A DNA stretch of 64,000 nt, taken from positions 2,430,501 through 2,494,500 of the forward strand of contig OU015663.1 of the NCBI GenBank assembly GCA_907165275.2, in the 5' to 3' direction. The stretch's first letter is position 1; each line of letters starts with the position of its first letter. Of this stretch, positions 53,147-63,520 are shown one piece after another. This stretch comes from Zygaena filipendulae (lineage: Eukaryota > Arthropoda > Insecta > Lepidoptera > Zygaenidae). Both the position numbers and the translations under genes were made by a program. The notes under the pieces were generated by a model, which did no database searches, was not told the origin of the DNA, and saw only the letters and a list, made by a program, of their open reading frames with translations.

Positions 53147-54884
53147 CAGTGGTGGTCATATAATTAAGAACGCTGATATGGAAGGAAGATTTTTTTCTAA
53201 ACTAAGACGCAAAACTAATTCCATGCATTTTTTTTATTGCTCTCGGTATCGTAAAACTATTCCATAATACCTCTGTATTCATTGATACACACGATTAGCT
53301 AAAAATAAATATACAAACTTTTTACACTACTTCTAAACATAGTATTCCTGTTTACTGGCTGGTCACGTTATTAAGAACGATAAATAGTTTATACCTTTAT
53401 TCAAATTTAAATAGAGAACACTCAGTCGATTTGTTACTGTTTGTATAATTTTGGCGCCATTTAGTGCTGTAAAAGATTAAAAGTGATTGCTTCTTATGAA
53501 AAAACAATGGGAAAAAATAAAAGTTGTGATAAATGTACAAGGGATGTAATAATAAAACTTCGCCGGAAGAATTGGTCTTACAAAAAGATAGCCGACCATC
53601 TGCAATGTTCAAAAACGATGGTTTTCCATGCTGTAAAGCATTTTGCTATGTATCAAACTACTTCGAATGTTCCACGTGTACCTAAACAGAGAAAAACAAC
53701 TCCTCGAGATGACTGAAACATCGTTCGTATGGCAAAACAAAATCCTTTTAAAGGGTCCAATGAGCTGAGAAAAGAATATTTTGGTGAAAACAACCCTTCA
53801 GCAATCTCAGCACGCACTGTTCGAAGACGTTTGGTAGAAGAAAAATTGCACGGTAGGATAGCAAGAAAGGTACCCATGTTGAAACTTTGCCACAGGCAAG
53901 CCCGGCTTGCATTTGCGAGAAAGTATGAAAACTGGACTGTGCGACAGTGGAAAAATGTACTTTTTTCTGACGAGACGAAAATAAACAGAGTATGTTCTGA
54001 TGGAAAACGATATGTACGATGTCCCCCGAATACAGCATTCGACCCTAAGTACACGAAAGTTACATTAAAGCACGGTGGTGGAAATCTGAAAATTTGGGGG
54101 TGCTTTTCTGGACATGGTGTTGGACCTGTAAAGTTGATAGAAGGTAACATGGATCAGTTCCAGTACAAAAATATACTGGAAGAAACAATGTTACCTTATG
54201 CTGAAGACGTTCTACCGGTTATTTGGACATTCCAACATGACAATGATCCAAAGCACACTGCACGCACCGTAAAGGAATTTCTTACAGCACAATCAGTTTC
54301 TGTCTTAGACTGGCCAGCTAACAGCTCAGATCTAAACCCAATAGAGAATCTGTGGTTCGAAGTAAAGAAAAAGGTTTCAAATACACAGTGTGGAAATTTA
54401 AGAGAGCTGTACGACTTTTTAGAAGAATGGAACACTATTTCTCTTGCGAAATGTCAAAAATTAATAGAGTCAATGCCTCGCCGGTGTAAAGCAGTAATTA
54501 AAAGCCGTGGATATGCTATTAACTATTAATTTTAGTTAAAAATTTATTAAATTGCTTTTTAAATTTTCCGCGCTACATATTATTGTGATTTTTTTTAAAT
54601 GTAAGTGTCATACAAAACTATTCTCGAGCAGTTTAATAAATCGTTCTTAATTATTTGTCCAGCTTCAGTACTATTTGAATGTCTTACTTTGGTAAAATAA
54701 ATATAATGTGAAAAAAATAGTTAGCGATTTCATTGTTCATTCCTAAGCCACGTTGCTCAATTAATGTGGCTATTTTATAACATAACTAGTTGCTTCTCAG
54801 AAGGTACACATCTCTGTGTATGACACGATTTAAATGAAAAACTTCTAGAACTTCAAATCGTTCTTAATTATATGACCACAACTG
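53147..54884 (+). mobile_element. Tc1-type transposon, IR/DR layout
   Basis: Outer ends CAGTGGTGGTCATATAATTA at 53147 and its complement CAGTTGTGGTCATATAATTA ending at 54884, each continuing with AGAACG, are flanked by TA (53145-53146 and 54885-54886). Inner repeats CTGGTCACGTTATTAAGAAC (53359-53380) and the complement at 54641-54662 lie about 210-220 bp inside, so each end has an outer and an inner site, the IR/DR plan known from Sleeping Beauty-like Tc1 elements. 1738 bp; one transposase gene with a single internal stop. Confidence 0.93.
53483..54529 (+). pseudogene. Tc1-family transposase (DD34E) with one internal stop
   Basis: One frame of 348 codons, interrupted only by TGA at 53714-53716 (codon 78). 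The N-terminal part has helix-turn-helix type sequence (NWSYKKIADHLQCSK, TMVFHAVKH). The catalytic region shows the first Asp in FSDETKINRV, the second in QHDNDPKHTA and the Glu in SSDLNPIENLW, with 34 residues between the last two, the DD34E spacing of Tc1. Length is as usual for the family (about 340). The stop lies in GACTGAAAC, where family members often have Arg, so a CGA to TGA change is plausible. The rest looks intact, implying recent inactivity or start at the Met codon at 53729, which would lack the DNA-binding part. Confidence 0.93.
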
Positions 54885-55293
54885 TATATGTACGAAAAAT
54901 ACTATATTTTTATCCCTAATTCAACTGTTAACTGTGACTGATCTGGAACGCACCCGCAGCGCACGGGGAATTTCAGAAGGAAATGCATTAACGCATACGC
55001 GACAACGAATCCCCGGGTTTTTTTTTTTCATTCAATCGCGTCGCTTTGTCTATCAAGTCACACATTGTCACTTGCACAATTACTTAAAAGTTGCCAATTA
55101 ATAAAAAAGAAGAAGAAGAAATCACAAGTTGTCAAACTAGCAGTAATTTGTAGATGAATGCCGATTGCTGCCTTATACATAAATATGTAAGTAGGTACTA
55201 TTTTTCCCTGCATTTCCCAAAGGTATATTTTGGAATCTTTTTTCGGAAAAACGCCGTATTTTTTTCCAAAAAAAGGTGGCAACCCTAGTGGCC

Positions 55294-56758
55294 ACCTTGC
55301 CTTACCAAACAAGTCACAAACATAAAGTTAAAATACTTTAGGTGTTGAGTCTACGAAGTTGAAATTTCAAAATTAGGTCACAACTCAACAGCAGCTCTAC
55401 CCTGCTAATTGGACTTGCAGTAATCATAATTTTTGTGATTTTGATGACAAAAATGACATCCCAAGGAGATAATCTATACGTAAAAATATATTTACAAGTT
55501 TCTTCTTATTACAGTTTAAAAGTAGGCTAATATAAAAGAGATTTCTTGATAATATATCAAGAAATATGTGTAGGTAAATCACGTATATCTCCAAACCGCC
55601 ATTCTGCAAGTACTGCGTTTGCAATAAGTAGGGCAGAGCTCCTAAATTGACTTTGTAATAAACGGTTTGAGATTGAAAACCGACGCAGCATATTTTGGAA
55701 CTATGGTGTGCCGTGTGAGTAATAAATGAGAAATGTATGTTGACTCCTTTGTGAACGTGGCAAAGATCGACGTGACCGGGAAGTTACTTAGGCGCAGGCC
55801 ACACATAAAGGGCGTCGGGCGCGGACATGGCACGGGCGGCTTTCTATTCCATTCAAATTTCATGCAAAATGCATGGAAAAAAAGCACAATTGTGTGGTCT
55901 AAATTGTGCTATATTTCCATGCATTTTGTAGGACTTTACATCAGTATATTATGTGCCTAGGGAATCAAGGAATTCACGCGTATGAATTCTAGGGCGTATC
56001 TTAATCTAAATTCTAAACTATGAAGCCTCTAGAAAGGAATATTAGCACCCATAAGTTCACTTAAATATAATTGTGACAGCTTATACATAACAACATAATA
56101 AGTATATTAACAATAACAATACAATATGCATAACAGAAAGGCAAATATAAATATTATAAGCTACGTACATATAACATGTAACAATTTCTAAGTTGAAGCA
56201 ATAAGCAGACCCAAATCCAAGGGCTGGTCCAACTAGTTTAATAGACCTACGCGACAGCCTAGGGCGCCCTATAATTCAGAAGGCAGTATTGCAAGTGTTG
56301 AATATGACCTGGTTGTACCTACTTCGAAAAACGTCAAAATATTTTTGTTATTTGGTTAAATGATAAATATTGTACGGGTTTTCTACTTTTCTATATTTTT
56401 AGAAGTAGCGGTGTTACATAAAAATGACAACTATATTTCGATTTTACCCAGTGTCGAAATCCGCTAATCGGCGTTAAGTTAATTCGGGGTGGCGAAAGGT
56501 AGATCAGATAACATAAAGGGGGAATCGGCAACGTTAAAGGGGAGGTGAGCATAACGAAAGTACGCGCCGAGACCGATATCGAGTATCGACATAGGCGCGT
56601 TTTTACCGTAGCCTCAAGACAGTTCGCCTGGCTGCAGACTTTAGCCATCAATCAATTACCCTCATGCTTCTGTAACATCGCGAGTGCGAGCCGTCTCATC
56701 CGGTTATTCCATTAAATCAAGACTAGAGATCGAGTCGACCTTTTGTTTCAGATATAAA
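55294..56758. other. Non-coding flank 3' of ACTMAP
   Basis: AT-rich, with a hairpin pair AAATGCATGGAAA (about 55867) and TTTCCATGCATTTTG (about 55914-55928), otherwise nothing recognised. It should contain the ACTMAP 3' UTR on the minus strand. Confidence 0.45.
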
Positions 56759-57080
56759 TTACAAACCTTTGAACATCAAAAACTGGTTGCGCAATCCATT
56801 CTCACCACCCACCCCACCTTCCGGCAACACATACAACAACCCATCGTCCCCTCTCTTTGGGGAGAACTCCCACAAGTTTTGATTGCTCCTTTCCAAATCT
56901 GCCAGTTTCCATGCGGCCAAATGTATTGACTTTCCATGTTTGCATAATACATAGACGTTCTCAGGGTCTTCTAGATTGGAGCCTTCAGGATTGTCGATGA
57001 TGATAATTCCGCACACAAGCGCCCAGTGCGCTTTGTGACCCTGTTTGAGACAGGGCGAATGATTGAAGTCTGCATCATAT
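56759..57080 (-). CDS. ACTMAP: ACTMAP exon 2
   Basis: Acceptor CCTAAATCAG; completes Pro, then YDADFNHSPCLKQGHKAHWA, LVCGIIIIDNPEG and on to FLMFKGL and TAA at 56759-56761. It carries the presumed catalytic His-Trp pair and the conserved C-terminal WEFSPKRGDDG block. Confidence 0.95.
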
Positions 57081-58192
57081 CTGATTTAGGAGATAAGGGA
57101 TTTTATCATATGAACCAACATAAACAAAACTTATGTGAAAAACACTTTGCCTATCCTTTTTTTTTAATTATATCATTTATGTGAAACATTAGTGATTCTG
57201 AGTTTGGGTGTTTAATATGCAATGTGCCATAAGCATATCTATACTAATATTATAAAGAGCAAAAGTTTGTGAATTGTGAGTTTGTGACGTTGTAGGGGTA
57301 ATCTCTGGATCTGATGAGCCGGTTTTGAAAATTAACCTACACTCCACACTGTCCAGGCCACTACACTCCACATTGTCTGCCAGTATATGGTAGTCACTCA
57401 AGAAATTTTTTAAGAGTCACTTCTTGCAAAATATGAATGTATATGAAGTTTCATATTTTTAGCCAATAATTTCCATTAGATAGCATTAATAAAAGTACAT
57501 AGATATATGCACTTTATTTGGAGCATTCAGTAATGGAAGGGGTAGGAGGGCCTTTATCCATCTACATAGTGTTGCTTACCACATATAAATATCAATAAAT
57601 ATACATGTAGGTAGGGATACTGTCTAGGTATTTTTTGTGCAATATTAGTCATGTGAATTGTGAGGGTATTAGTAAACTTGTCTTTTTATCAAGGATACGG
57701 AACAAGCAAAATAGCACCATCCAATAATTCTTCTACAGTCACTTGGCTAAACAAATTTCCGTTTCTCAAATAATAATGTATATTTTCTATTTCAGCCAAA
57801 CTCATCACATTTTCTGTGAGTTTGATCATGTCTTTGCAACTGAACATTTCACCATTGTTGCTGTAACTTTCGGCTCTTGTTATGCTCAACATTTCTTCAG
57901 GAGATACTTCACCATTTGTTATCATAGACAGAGCAACTAAGCCACATGTGGGTCCAACTTGTAACATAGATTTGAAATGTTTATATTTAAATTTGAAAGG
58001 TTTTTTGTCAATACAGATATTGTTTTTAACACAAGCATTCCACAGTTCTGGGTATCTTGCAGCCCATTTGCATATATCTGGTGAACTTGGTCTGTTAACC
58101 TGATCGGGTCCCGTCGACGTCTTAGCGTTCTTAGAAGAACCAGTGGGTGGCTGAGGCGGTGGTAGTGGCGGCACTGGGGGTATTGAACACAT
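56759..58192 (-). CDS. ACTMAP: Actin maturation protease, two exons, complete
   Basis: Family role: ACTMAP (C19orf54 in human) is a cysteine aminopeptidase that removes the acetylated N-terminal Met or Cys left on actin, finishing actin N-terminal processing in the cytosol. The exons 57699-58192 and 56759-57080 join in phase to 271 residues. Residues 5-16 are a proline-rich tract (PPVPPLPPPQPP); in mammals such a tract recruits profilin-bound actin. The nucleophile is Cys83 in VGPTCGLVAL, and the likely catalytic His is His183 in GHKAHWA, after YDADFNH. The C-terminus has YVLCKHGKSIHLAAWKL, WEFSPKRGDDGLLYVLP and GG, all as in human. Human is 351 residues with a longer N-terminus. Its 5' end faces the Myb/SANT-like gene about 1 kb away. 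Confidence 0.93.
57081..57698 (-). other. ACTMAP intron
   Basis: 618 bp, donor GTATCC and acceptor AAATCAG on the minus strand. It contains a short Helitron-like 5' end (ACTAATATTATAAAGAGC at 57242) with GTTTGTGACGTTGTAGG. Confidence 0.7.
57699..58192 (-). CDS. ACTMAP: ACTMAP exon 1
   Basis: Starts at ATG 58190-58192 in AAGATGTGT, runs 164 codons and two bases of Pro. Contains the N-terminal polyproline, CKWAARYPELWNACVKNN, the nucleophile block VGPTCGLVALS, and GEMFSCKDMIKLTENVM, which matches the human GEMFSVADMGRLAQEVL. Confidence 0.95.
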
Positions 58193-58505
58193 CTTGAAGC
58201 GTAGATAAAAAGTACGTATGGTAATATTAAACTTATATCAATTTGATCACAAAGTCAGTCTAAATTATTTTTACAAGAAATTCATCATATTACTTATCCA
58301 TATTGATTTCTCAAAAAGTGCGCATCACCTATAAATATTATCCGTAATTATTTTTCGAGTAACTTTTACTCAGATACTTTTGAGTTTCGAGGAAGGGGTG
58401 TTTTTTTTTTATGTACCGTAAACATTTCAACATTAGAAAGTACACACGAGCGACGAGTGACTGCCTAACTGCCGCACTTTTTGAGTCGCGGGAAATTCAA
58501 AATAG

Positions 58506-58517
58506 GGTCACGTGACC
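58506..58517. promoter_or_regulatory. GGTCACGTGACC palindromic E-box
   Basis: Perfect 12-bp palindrome containing GTCACGTGAC, the site type bound by bHLH-zip factors of the USF and MITF/TFE groups. It lies about 310 bp upstream of the ACTMAP ATG. Confidence 0.45.
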
Positions 58518-58582
58518 TCAGACGTGACCGATTTATCGCTGCAAACGAGCGTCGAGCGGCTTGCATGAGGTTACACCTGTTA

Positions 58583-58626
58583 GGACGCGATGCAGTAAGG
58601 GGTTAACCCCTTATTGCATTGCGTCC
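58583..58626. repeat. 44-bp near-perfect palindrome
   Basis: GGACGCGATGCAGTAAGGGG followed by TTAACCCCTTATTGCATTGC and GTCC; the halves differ at two positions and there is no loop. The half site resembles the terminal repeats of the MITEs at 38246 and 39795 (GGACGCAGATAAGCAATAAC, GTTAACCC), so it may be two fused terminal repeats. Confidence 0.6.
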
Positions 58627-59217
58627 CATTCCCATGCTTTAGTTATTCTTCTGAGGTTCAACCTTAATTTCGCTTTTGGATATTGAAGTTATCTGTCTGT
58701 CAGTGTCACTTGACCCTGTCAATACGACAGTGACATTTCTATCATAGATTAGTAAGGCGTAATTTTTAAGTAGTGACGTCATTCCGCGTTTCAGCGGTAC
58801 AGTAAAAGTAGGAACTTTGAAATTTACTTAATTAATTTATACATATATTTTTTTTCTTTTCTTGCTTTGTTTAAGTAGGCCATATATCTTTAAAATAGAC
58901 TGGAAAAAAAAAACATGCAAGTATTGACTGAAATAGTACGATACTATATGTATAATATAGGTAGTACGGGTGGCAACCCTTGTCATATGTAGCATACGTA
59001 CTCTGTGGTAGCGAAAATACTCTTGGGGCTAGCGCTAGCTGTCATTTCTGTAATCTCTTTGAGCGTCTCATTTTATCGATAACGTGTTCGAGTACAAGTA
59101 CCTAGTTGGTAAATGGTAGTTACTTGTTACTAATTGTAATTTAAGTACGTGTAGGTACTGTATGTTGCAGTGAAAGGGATTTTCTTGTGAAACTGGTTTC
59201 TACGAGAAAATTTCACC

Positions 59218-59317
59218 ATGTCGGAGACGCGAAAAAACCATCTCAACATAGATGGTGCTCAAGTGAAAGAGGATGAGCATATTGCATCGTACAAGCCCTT
59301 GCCAGATTCGGATAAAG
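59218..59317 (+). CDS. Myb/SANT-like gene exon 1
   Basis: ATG in TTTCACCATGTCG, then SETRKNHLNIDGAQVKEDEH, IASYKPLPDSDK and one base of Gly; donor G|GTAATA. Charged, no domain recognised. It joins the next exon in phase to give Gly-Asp-Lys. Confidence 0.65.
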
Positions 59318-60986
59318 GTAATATGATACTTTAATAATTTTTTTACTTAAATCTACATAAAATTCATTCATCTATTGATTTGTGCGAATTTAATGATATT
59401 TTTAAATCAGAAATCTACGAATATTGTATTCGATATAGTGATGTGATTAAATGATATGAACTTTAAGTCATGCTTCGTTCGTTCGTTCGCTGTGTTCATG
59501 TTACCTATTATTGCCCTCATATCAAGTTTTCGTTATCAATTGTTATCAGTTTATCACTATAAACTAAACTTCATGCATAATGTCAAATTCCGTACAAAGT
59601 ACAAACCGTCTAAATTTAGGAGTAGTGCTAACATAGTCAATTGTTTTCGTTCATTATAAAACCTAGTATTTTTTTCAAAAGTGGCTTATAATTATAAAAT
59701 AACGATATAATATTATTATATTCATGATTTATTTTTTTACATTGAAACTACTTATTCACATTATAAGTAATGAACACGAAAATGTTCGCCTGATAATTTT
59801 GACGACCTACCTTATTTGGTTGGGTTATAAAGCGCTTTTCTCGAGTAGGTGCAGCGCCATTTTGTTTCACCGTTCGCTGAGTGATGCAATGTTTATCTCA
59901 GTTTGCAATATTTGTATATAAATATCGCTATTTGTGCTATATTTTACGTTAGCATAGTTATCTCTGTGTAATCAAATATTGAAGACTGAAGAAACAAACC
60001 TACAAATGAGTGGTAAATATTATTTTTATCATAATACCTATAGGCATTTCAATAAGAACACAAACTGACACAAAAAAATTTAAAGGGATCCCTTTAAAAT
60101 ATTTTTTTGTATCAGTTTGTCTTTGTGTAACTATACTTACGTATCAAAAAAGACACCATATAATTTATCTCACAATCAGTTGATTCATACAATGTTATTA
60201 TTTACTTATATCAAGAATTGCTGCAGGTATACCTATTATATTTTTATGCATTAAAAATAATTGCTGTTTTTAGGTGACAAGATTGAATTTATAATGGCAG
60301 ATGGTGAATATGTTCAAATAAATGATACTGATTTGAATCAAGCAGAAGTAACTGAACCAGAACTTGCAGATGATAATGATACACTATGGGATGCAGATAG
60401 CATAACACTTTTGTTGAATATGTATTTGCAAAATATTGAGAAATTTAGGAACCCCAAGATAAGGAAAAAAAATGTGTGGGCAGAAATAGCTACAGCTGTA
60501 GGCAAGGGTCCATACAGTTGTGATAAGAAATTCAGGAATTTAAAACAAACATACATACGAGTGTTGAAGAAAAAAAACAGTGAAGGCCCGGCGGCAGTGA
60601 AATGGCGTTACTTTGATGTGTTTGACAAAATATACAGCGACAATGGTGAATATAGTTCAGATATACAGCAAAAGATTGATAGTAACACCACTGAAAGTGT
60701 TGCAAATGCCTTGCTGTCACTTAACACATCTCCAAAATTTGACACAGTCGCACAAGAAAATGGAGAAAGCTTAAGTAATAATCAAAGTAATGAATTGAAG
60801 AAGAGATTGAGTAGAAAAAGGTATGCAGATTTCAAGAAGGTTACTCTTGAAATGAGAGACAGGCAAAGGGTGGTCGAAGAAAAGCTGGATAAATTAATAA
60901 AAATTGTTGAAGACTCAAATAACATACAGAGAGAAAGAAATAGGTTGTTTGAACAGTTCTTGGAAAATTTAAATAATAAAAAATGA
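59218..60986 (+). CDS. Myb/SANT-like (MADF/trihelix-type) protein, two exons
   Basis: Exon 59218-59317 (33 codons and one base) joins in phase to 60274-60986, giving 270 residues. Residues about 70-155 form a Myb/SANT-like DNA-binding domain: LWDADSITLLLNMYLQNIEK, KKNVWAEIATAVG, CDKKFRNLKQTYIRVLKKKN, KWRYFDVFDKIY, with the spaced Trp residues expected. Residues about 212-270 are highly charged with heptad-like hydrophobics (RKRYADFKKVTLEMRDRQRV, VEEKLDKLIKIVE, RNRLFEQFLENL), a probable coiled coil. Such proteins are usually nuclear and many derive from PIF/Harbinger Myb-like genes; that origin is inference. AT-rich codons, in contrast to PACS. The first exon could instead belong to a gene beyond the window. 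Confidence 0.8.
60006..60012 (+). CDS. Candidate alternative first exon (coding part, 7 bp)
   Basis: ATGAGTG followed by donor GTAAATAT, in phase 1, exactly what exon 60274 needs; the product would start MSGDKIEFIMADGEYV and have 239 residues. The preceding 200 bp has TATAAAG (59827) and CGCCATTTTG words. No transcript evidence is available. Confidence 0.35.
60059..60120. repeat. Loop-free hairpin
   Basis: ACAAACTGACACAAAAAAAT, TTAAAGGGATCCCTTTAAA and ATTTTTTTGTATCAGTTTGT fold back on GGGATCCC, with a 2-3 base size difference and one mismatch between arms. Confidence 0.7.
60274..60986 (+). CDS. Myb/SANT-like gene exon 2
   Basis: Completes Gly, then DKIEFIMADGEYVQINDTDL through the Myb/SANT-like domain and coiled coil to NLNNKK and TGA at 60984-60986. 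All recognised domains are in this exon; an internal Met at codon 41 (ATGGCAGATGG) could also serve as start. Confidence 0.9.
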
Positions 60987-61219
60987 CAAGTTTAAGAGTG
61001 TGAGAGTGAGTGTGAGGATGAAACTGATAAAGCTTATAATGTTGAGATCTCATCTAGGTTCTTAGTGAGATCCATCAACGATATTAATATGTTGATTTAC
61101 ATATATTTAGTATTTAAATGAGTAGGAGAAAGAAAATGAAAACAGATATTGATATATTTATGTAAATTGCCTTCACAGTACCTACTTATAAGAACACAAT
61201 TTATATTTTATTTAAATAC

Positions 61220-61225
61220 AATAAA
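61220..61225 (+). terminator. Candidate polyadenylation signal of the Myb/SANT-like gene
   Basis: AATAAA 234 bp after the stop, followed by a T-rich tract (ATATTTTTTGAG). A 3' UTR of about 250 bp would be ordinary. Confidence 0.5.
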
Positions 61226-61842
61226 TTCCAATTTCTAATATTTTTTGAGTAATTCTATTTAATAATATTATTTGTAGCCAAAGTGCCCCACTGTTGGGAA
61301 CTCTGCCAGCCTCCAGACATCTCTGTCTATTACTGCCTATCATATCATCATATATATCATATCCATAGGTTTATACAAAAATACGTCATAGCCTTCGGGT
61401 TCTCAGATCTGCTAAAATTTTATCGAAAACATGTGGTTCCATTGAAACTGGCAACATCCGAAATTAAAAATCTTTGGATAGTTACTATGGAAACAACAAA
61501 TCTTGAATTGTATTGGTGAAGGGTGGGAACCTCAGAAGAATAACTGTGGGAACCTGTAAACGACGAGAACCTGGAACTATATCTGGATATATAGAATCTG
61601 GAATTATATTGTTTGTCAAGGGGTAGAAAATTGGGTGGAAACTCAATGACCTTTATTGTATAGAATGCCTTTGGTGAAAACTACTAAGCGATTTGCTCTT
61701 CATTACTGGTGGTCAAAGACATTCTATATAATAACTGTTGGTAATGACTTTCTAGCTTCAATATAGTTTTGACTCTACCTCCAATCGGGTCGTTACAGCT
61801 TTGAACTCGGTTGTTGACGAGTGAAAGCCGTACCGAAAACAC

Positions 61843-62058
61843 GCGTGTCGCGTTTGTCTTCGTTATTTCAGTCACTTTTCAGCATCTATTTTGGACCCTG
61901 AGTAGGAAACTGGCTTTCAAGAGAGCCATATTTTAACTTGGGGAACAATCTAACATTGGCGTTTCGCCATAATTGGAGAAGTAGATGGAGAGATTTTTAT
62001 TATTAAGAAACATTGTCATTGGCAAATTATAATTATATAGACGCCATTATTAAAGAAG
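61843..62058 (+). repeat. Dispersed repeat, relative of 12329-12550
   Basis: CACGCGTGTC, TTTCAGTCACTTTTCAGCAT, AGGAAACTGG, AATCTAACATTGGCG and GGAGAGATTTTTA occur in the same order as at 12329. Confidence 0.55.
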
Positions 62059-63014
62059 AAGAAGGACTTTGAACTCAATTTGAACTGTTAATTTCTGCTA
62101 TACCTACCTACCTTTGCTAACGAGTATTAGGTAGCCACTTACGTACGTTTTAACTTTATCTAAATTCACATTCTGTAGTAAGTATAAATTACATTTCTAA
62201 TTTACTTACCATATTATAGTAATCCGTATCCGATTAGAATGCTTAATTTTACCTATCTCACTATTGACTATACAATAGCAGTTGATATTATGTGTAGTCT
62301 CCTACAAATATCAAGTCTATGTCGTCCAGTATAGCAACACGCACGACTGTCCCATTAGTACCAATTCACACAAGCAGACAAGAAAATTTCCAACCCACTT
62401 CAGTTAACTCAATTAGGTGGCGTACATACCGTGACCGAAGTAATCCTATTCAATGTAAATTGTAATTCAATGTAGACTTGCTGAGAACCAGATATTGCAT
62501 ATGTGATATTTGCTACGGTTATTTGCGGTTCGGTGTACGCTCATTGACCAATTTGTGATTGGCTGTGGACTAAAAGAGTAAAGTGAGGATAATAGGATTG
62601 GATTCGTCTGCTCTGTTTTAGAATCGGTACTGTACTGGAAGAGAATGTGAGTATATAAAATACCTCATAAAATTACGAAGAAAACCAGGGAAGTTCCAAA
62701 GCTTTAAAAAACAATTCTTCAACACTTGCTTGGCGCTAGTTATATACCATTGTAACAGGATTTTAATCAGAATCAACTTTAAGTGGTCACGCAGATTAGA
62801 AGACATTTAAAGGGTAGGTTTTTCAACAAATTGAGGTATTGATGTCGCCCTCAGACTGCCCTAAATAGAGTTCTGTTGATCCAGAAAAAAAGATAACAGA
62901 GGGAGTAAATTTGTAATATTTTGTAGAGAACAAACGCTTCCCGCAGTTCCTTTTAGGTCATTTCATATGTATTTTATTAAATATAGAAGGTACCTAATCC
63001 GAAACGGGATATTT

Positions 63015-63156
63015 CGGCCGCACTCAGTCATTTTAATGATTACTTAATTTTAAGTAAAAATTTAAAAACATGACTGCCGAACTTGCGACTTTCATTGAAT
63101 CAATATTAATTGGCATTTAAGTAACTATTTAGTTAAATGACTCGTGAGTGCGGCCG
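63015..63156. mobile_element. Small MITE with CGGCCGCACTC ends
   Basis: CGGCCGCACTCAGTCATTTTAA and TTAAATGACTCGTGAGTGCGGCCG are inverted with a small gap, 142 bp in all. Interior ATTAATTGGCATTTAA recalls the hairpin at 20348. Confidence 0.65.
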
Positions 63157-63296
63157 TTAGACTGTTAGATACATTCTAGAGTACCTCCTACTATAGCTAT
63201 AGGTATCTTTCACATCTCTTTTTAGACAACATCAATAAAGGAAGTTCTGTGTTTGCGTGTGAGCAATTTTTCATTACTTATTACTTTTATATATAA

Positions 63297-63520
63297 CTAG
63301 CTGTGCCCCGCGGTTTCATACGCGGTAATTTCGGAGTTCCCGCGAGAATTCCGGGATAAAAAGTACCCAATTGTCCTTCTCTGTACCCCTGACAACGTGC
63401 ATGCCAAATTTCATCCAAATCCGTTCAGCCGTTTTTGCGTGATTGAGTAACAAACATCCAAACATCTAAACTTCTAAACATCCAAACAGCCACACTTTCA
63501 CATTTATAATATTAGTAAGA
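63297..63520 (-). mobile_element. Helitron-like element, both ends intact
   Basis: Plus strand runs CTAGCTGTGCCCCGCGGTTT (after host A, 63296) to TTATAATATTAGTAAGA (before host T, 63521). On its own strand: TCTTACTAATATTATAAATG to CCGCG...CGCGG hairpin, then GGCACAGCTAG. Among the best-preserved copies in the window. Confidence 0.78.

Larger units (their letters stand above)
53070..55293. mobile_element. Older element split by the Tc1 insertion
   Basis: GGGTTGTAACCCGTACTATA and TTTCAGTCAATTGTAC at the left and AAAAAAGGTGGCAACCCTAG at the right match the two sides of the uninterrupted relative at 44395-44935 (inverted). The Tc1 element accounts for most of the extra length. Confidence 0.55.
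58193..59217. promoter_or_regulatory. Shared divergent promoter interval
   Basis: Separates the start codons of ACTMAP (minus) and the Myb/SANT-like gene (plus). It holds the 12-bp palindrome GGTCACGTGACC (58506-58517), an E-box core CACGTG in a USF/TFE-type context, followed by TCAGACGTGACC, and a 44-bp near-perfect palindrome at 58583-58626. A repeat fragment with GTGGCAACCCTTGT is near 58970. That it works as a bidirectional promoter is inference from layout. Confidence 0.5.
59318..60273 (+). other. Myb/SANT-like gene intron 1
   Basis: AT-rich, acceptor TGCTGTTTTTAG. Contains the candidate alternative first exon ending at 60012 and a hairpin at 60059-60120. Confidence 0.65.

Noticed and set aside
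53729..54529. Independent functional gene starting at the internal Met of the transposase
   Set aside because: It is the same frame after the TGA at 53714 and would lack the DNA-binding domain; best described as a broken Tc1 transposase.
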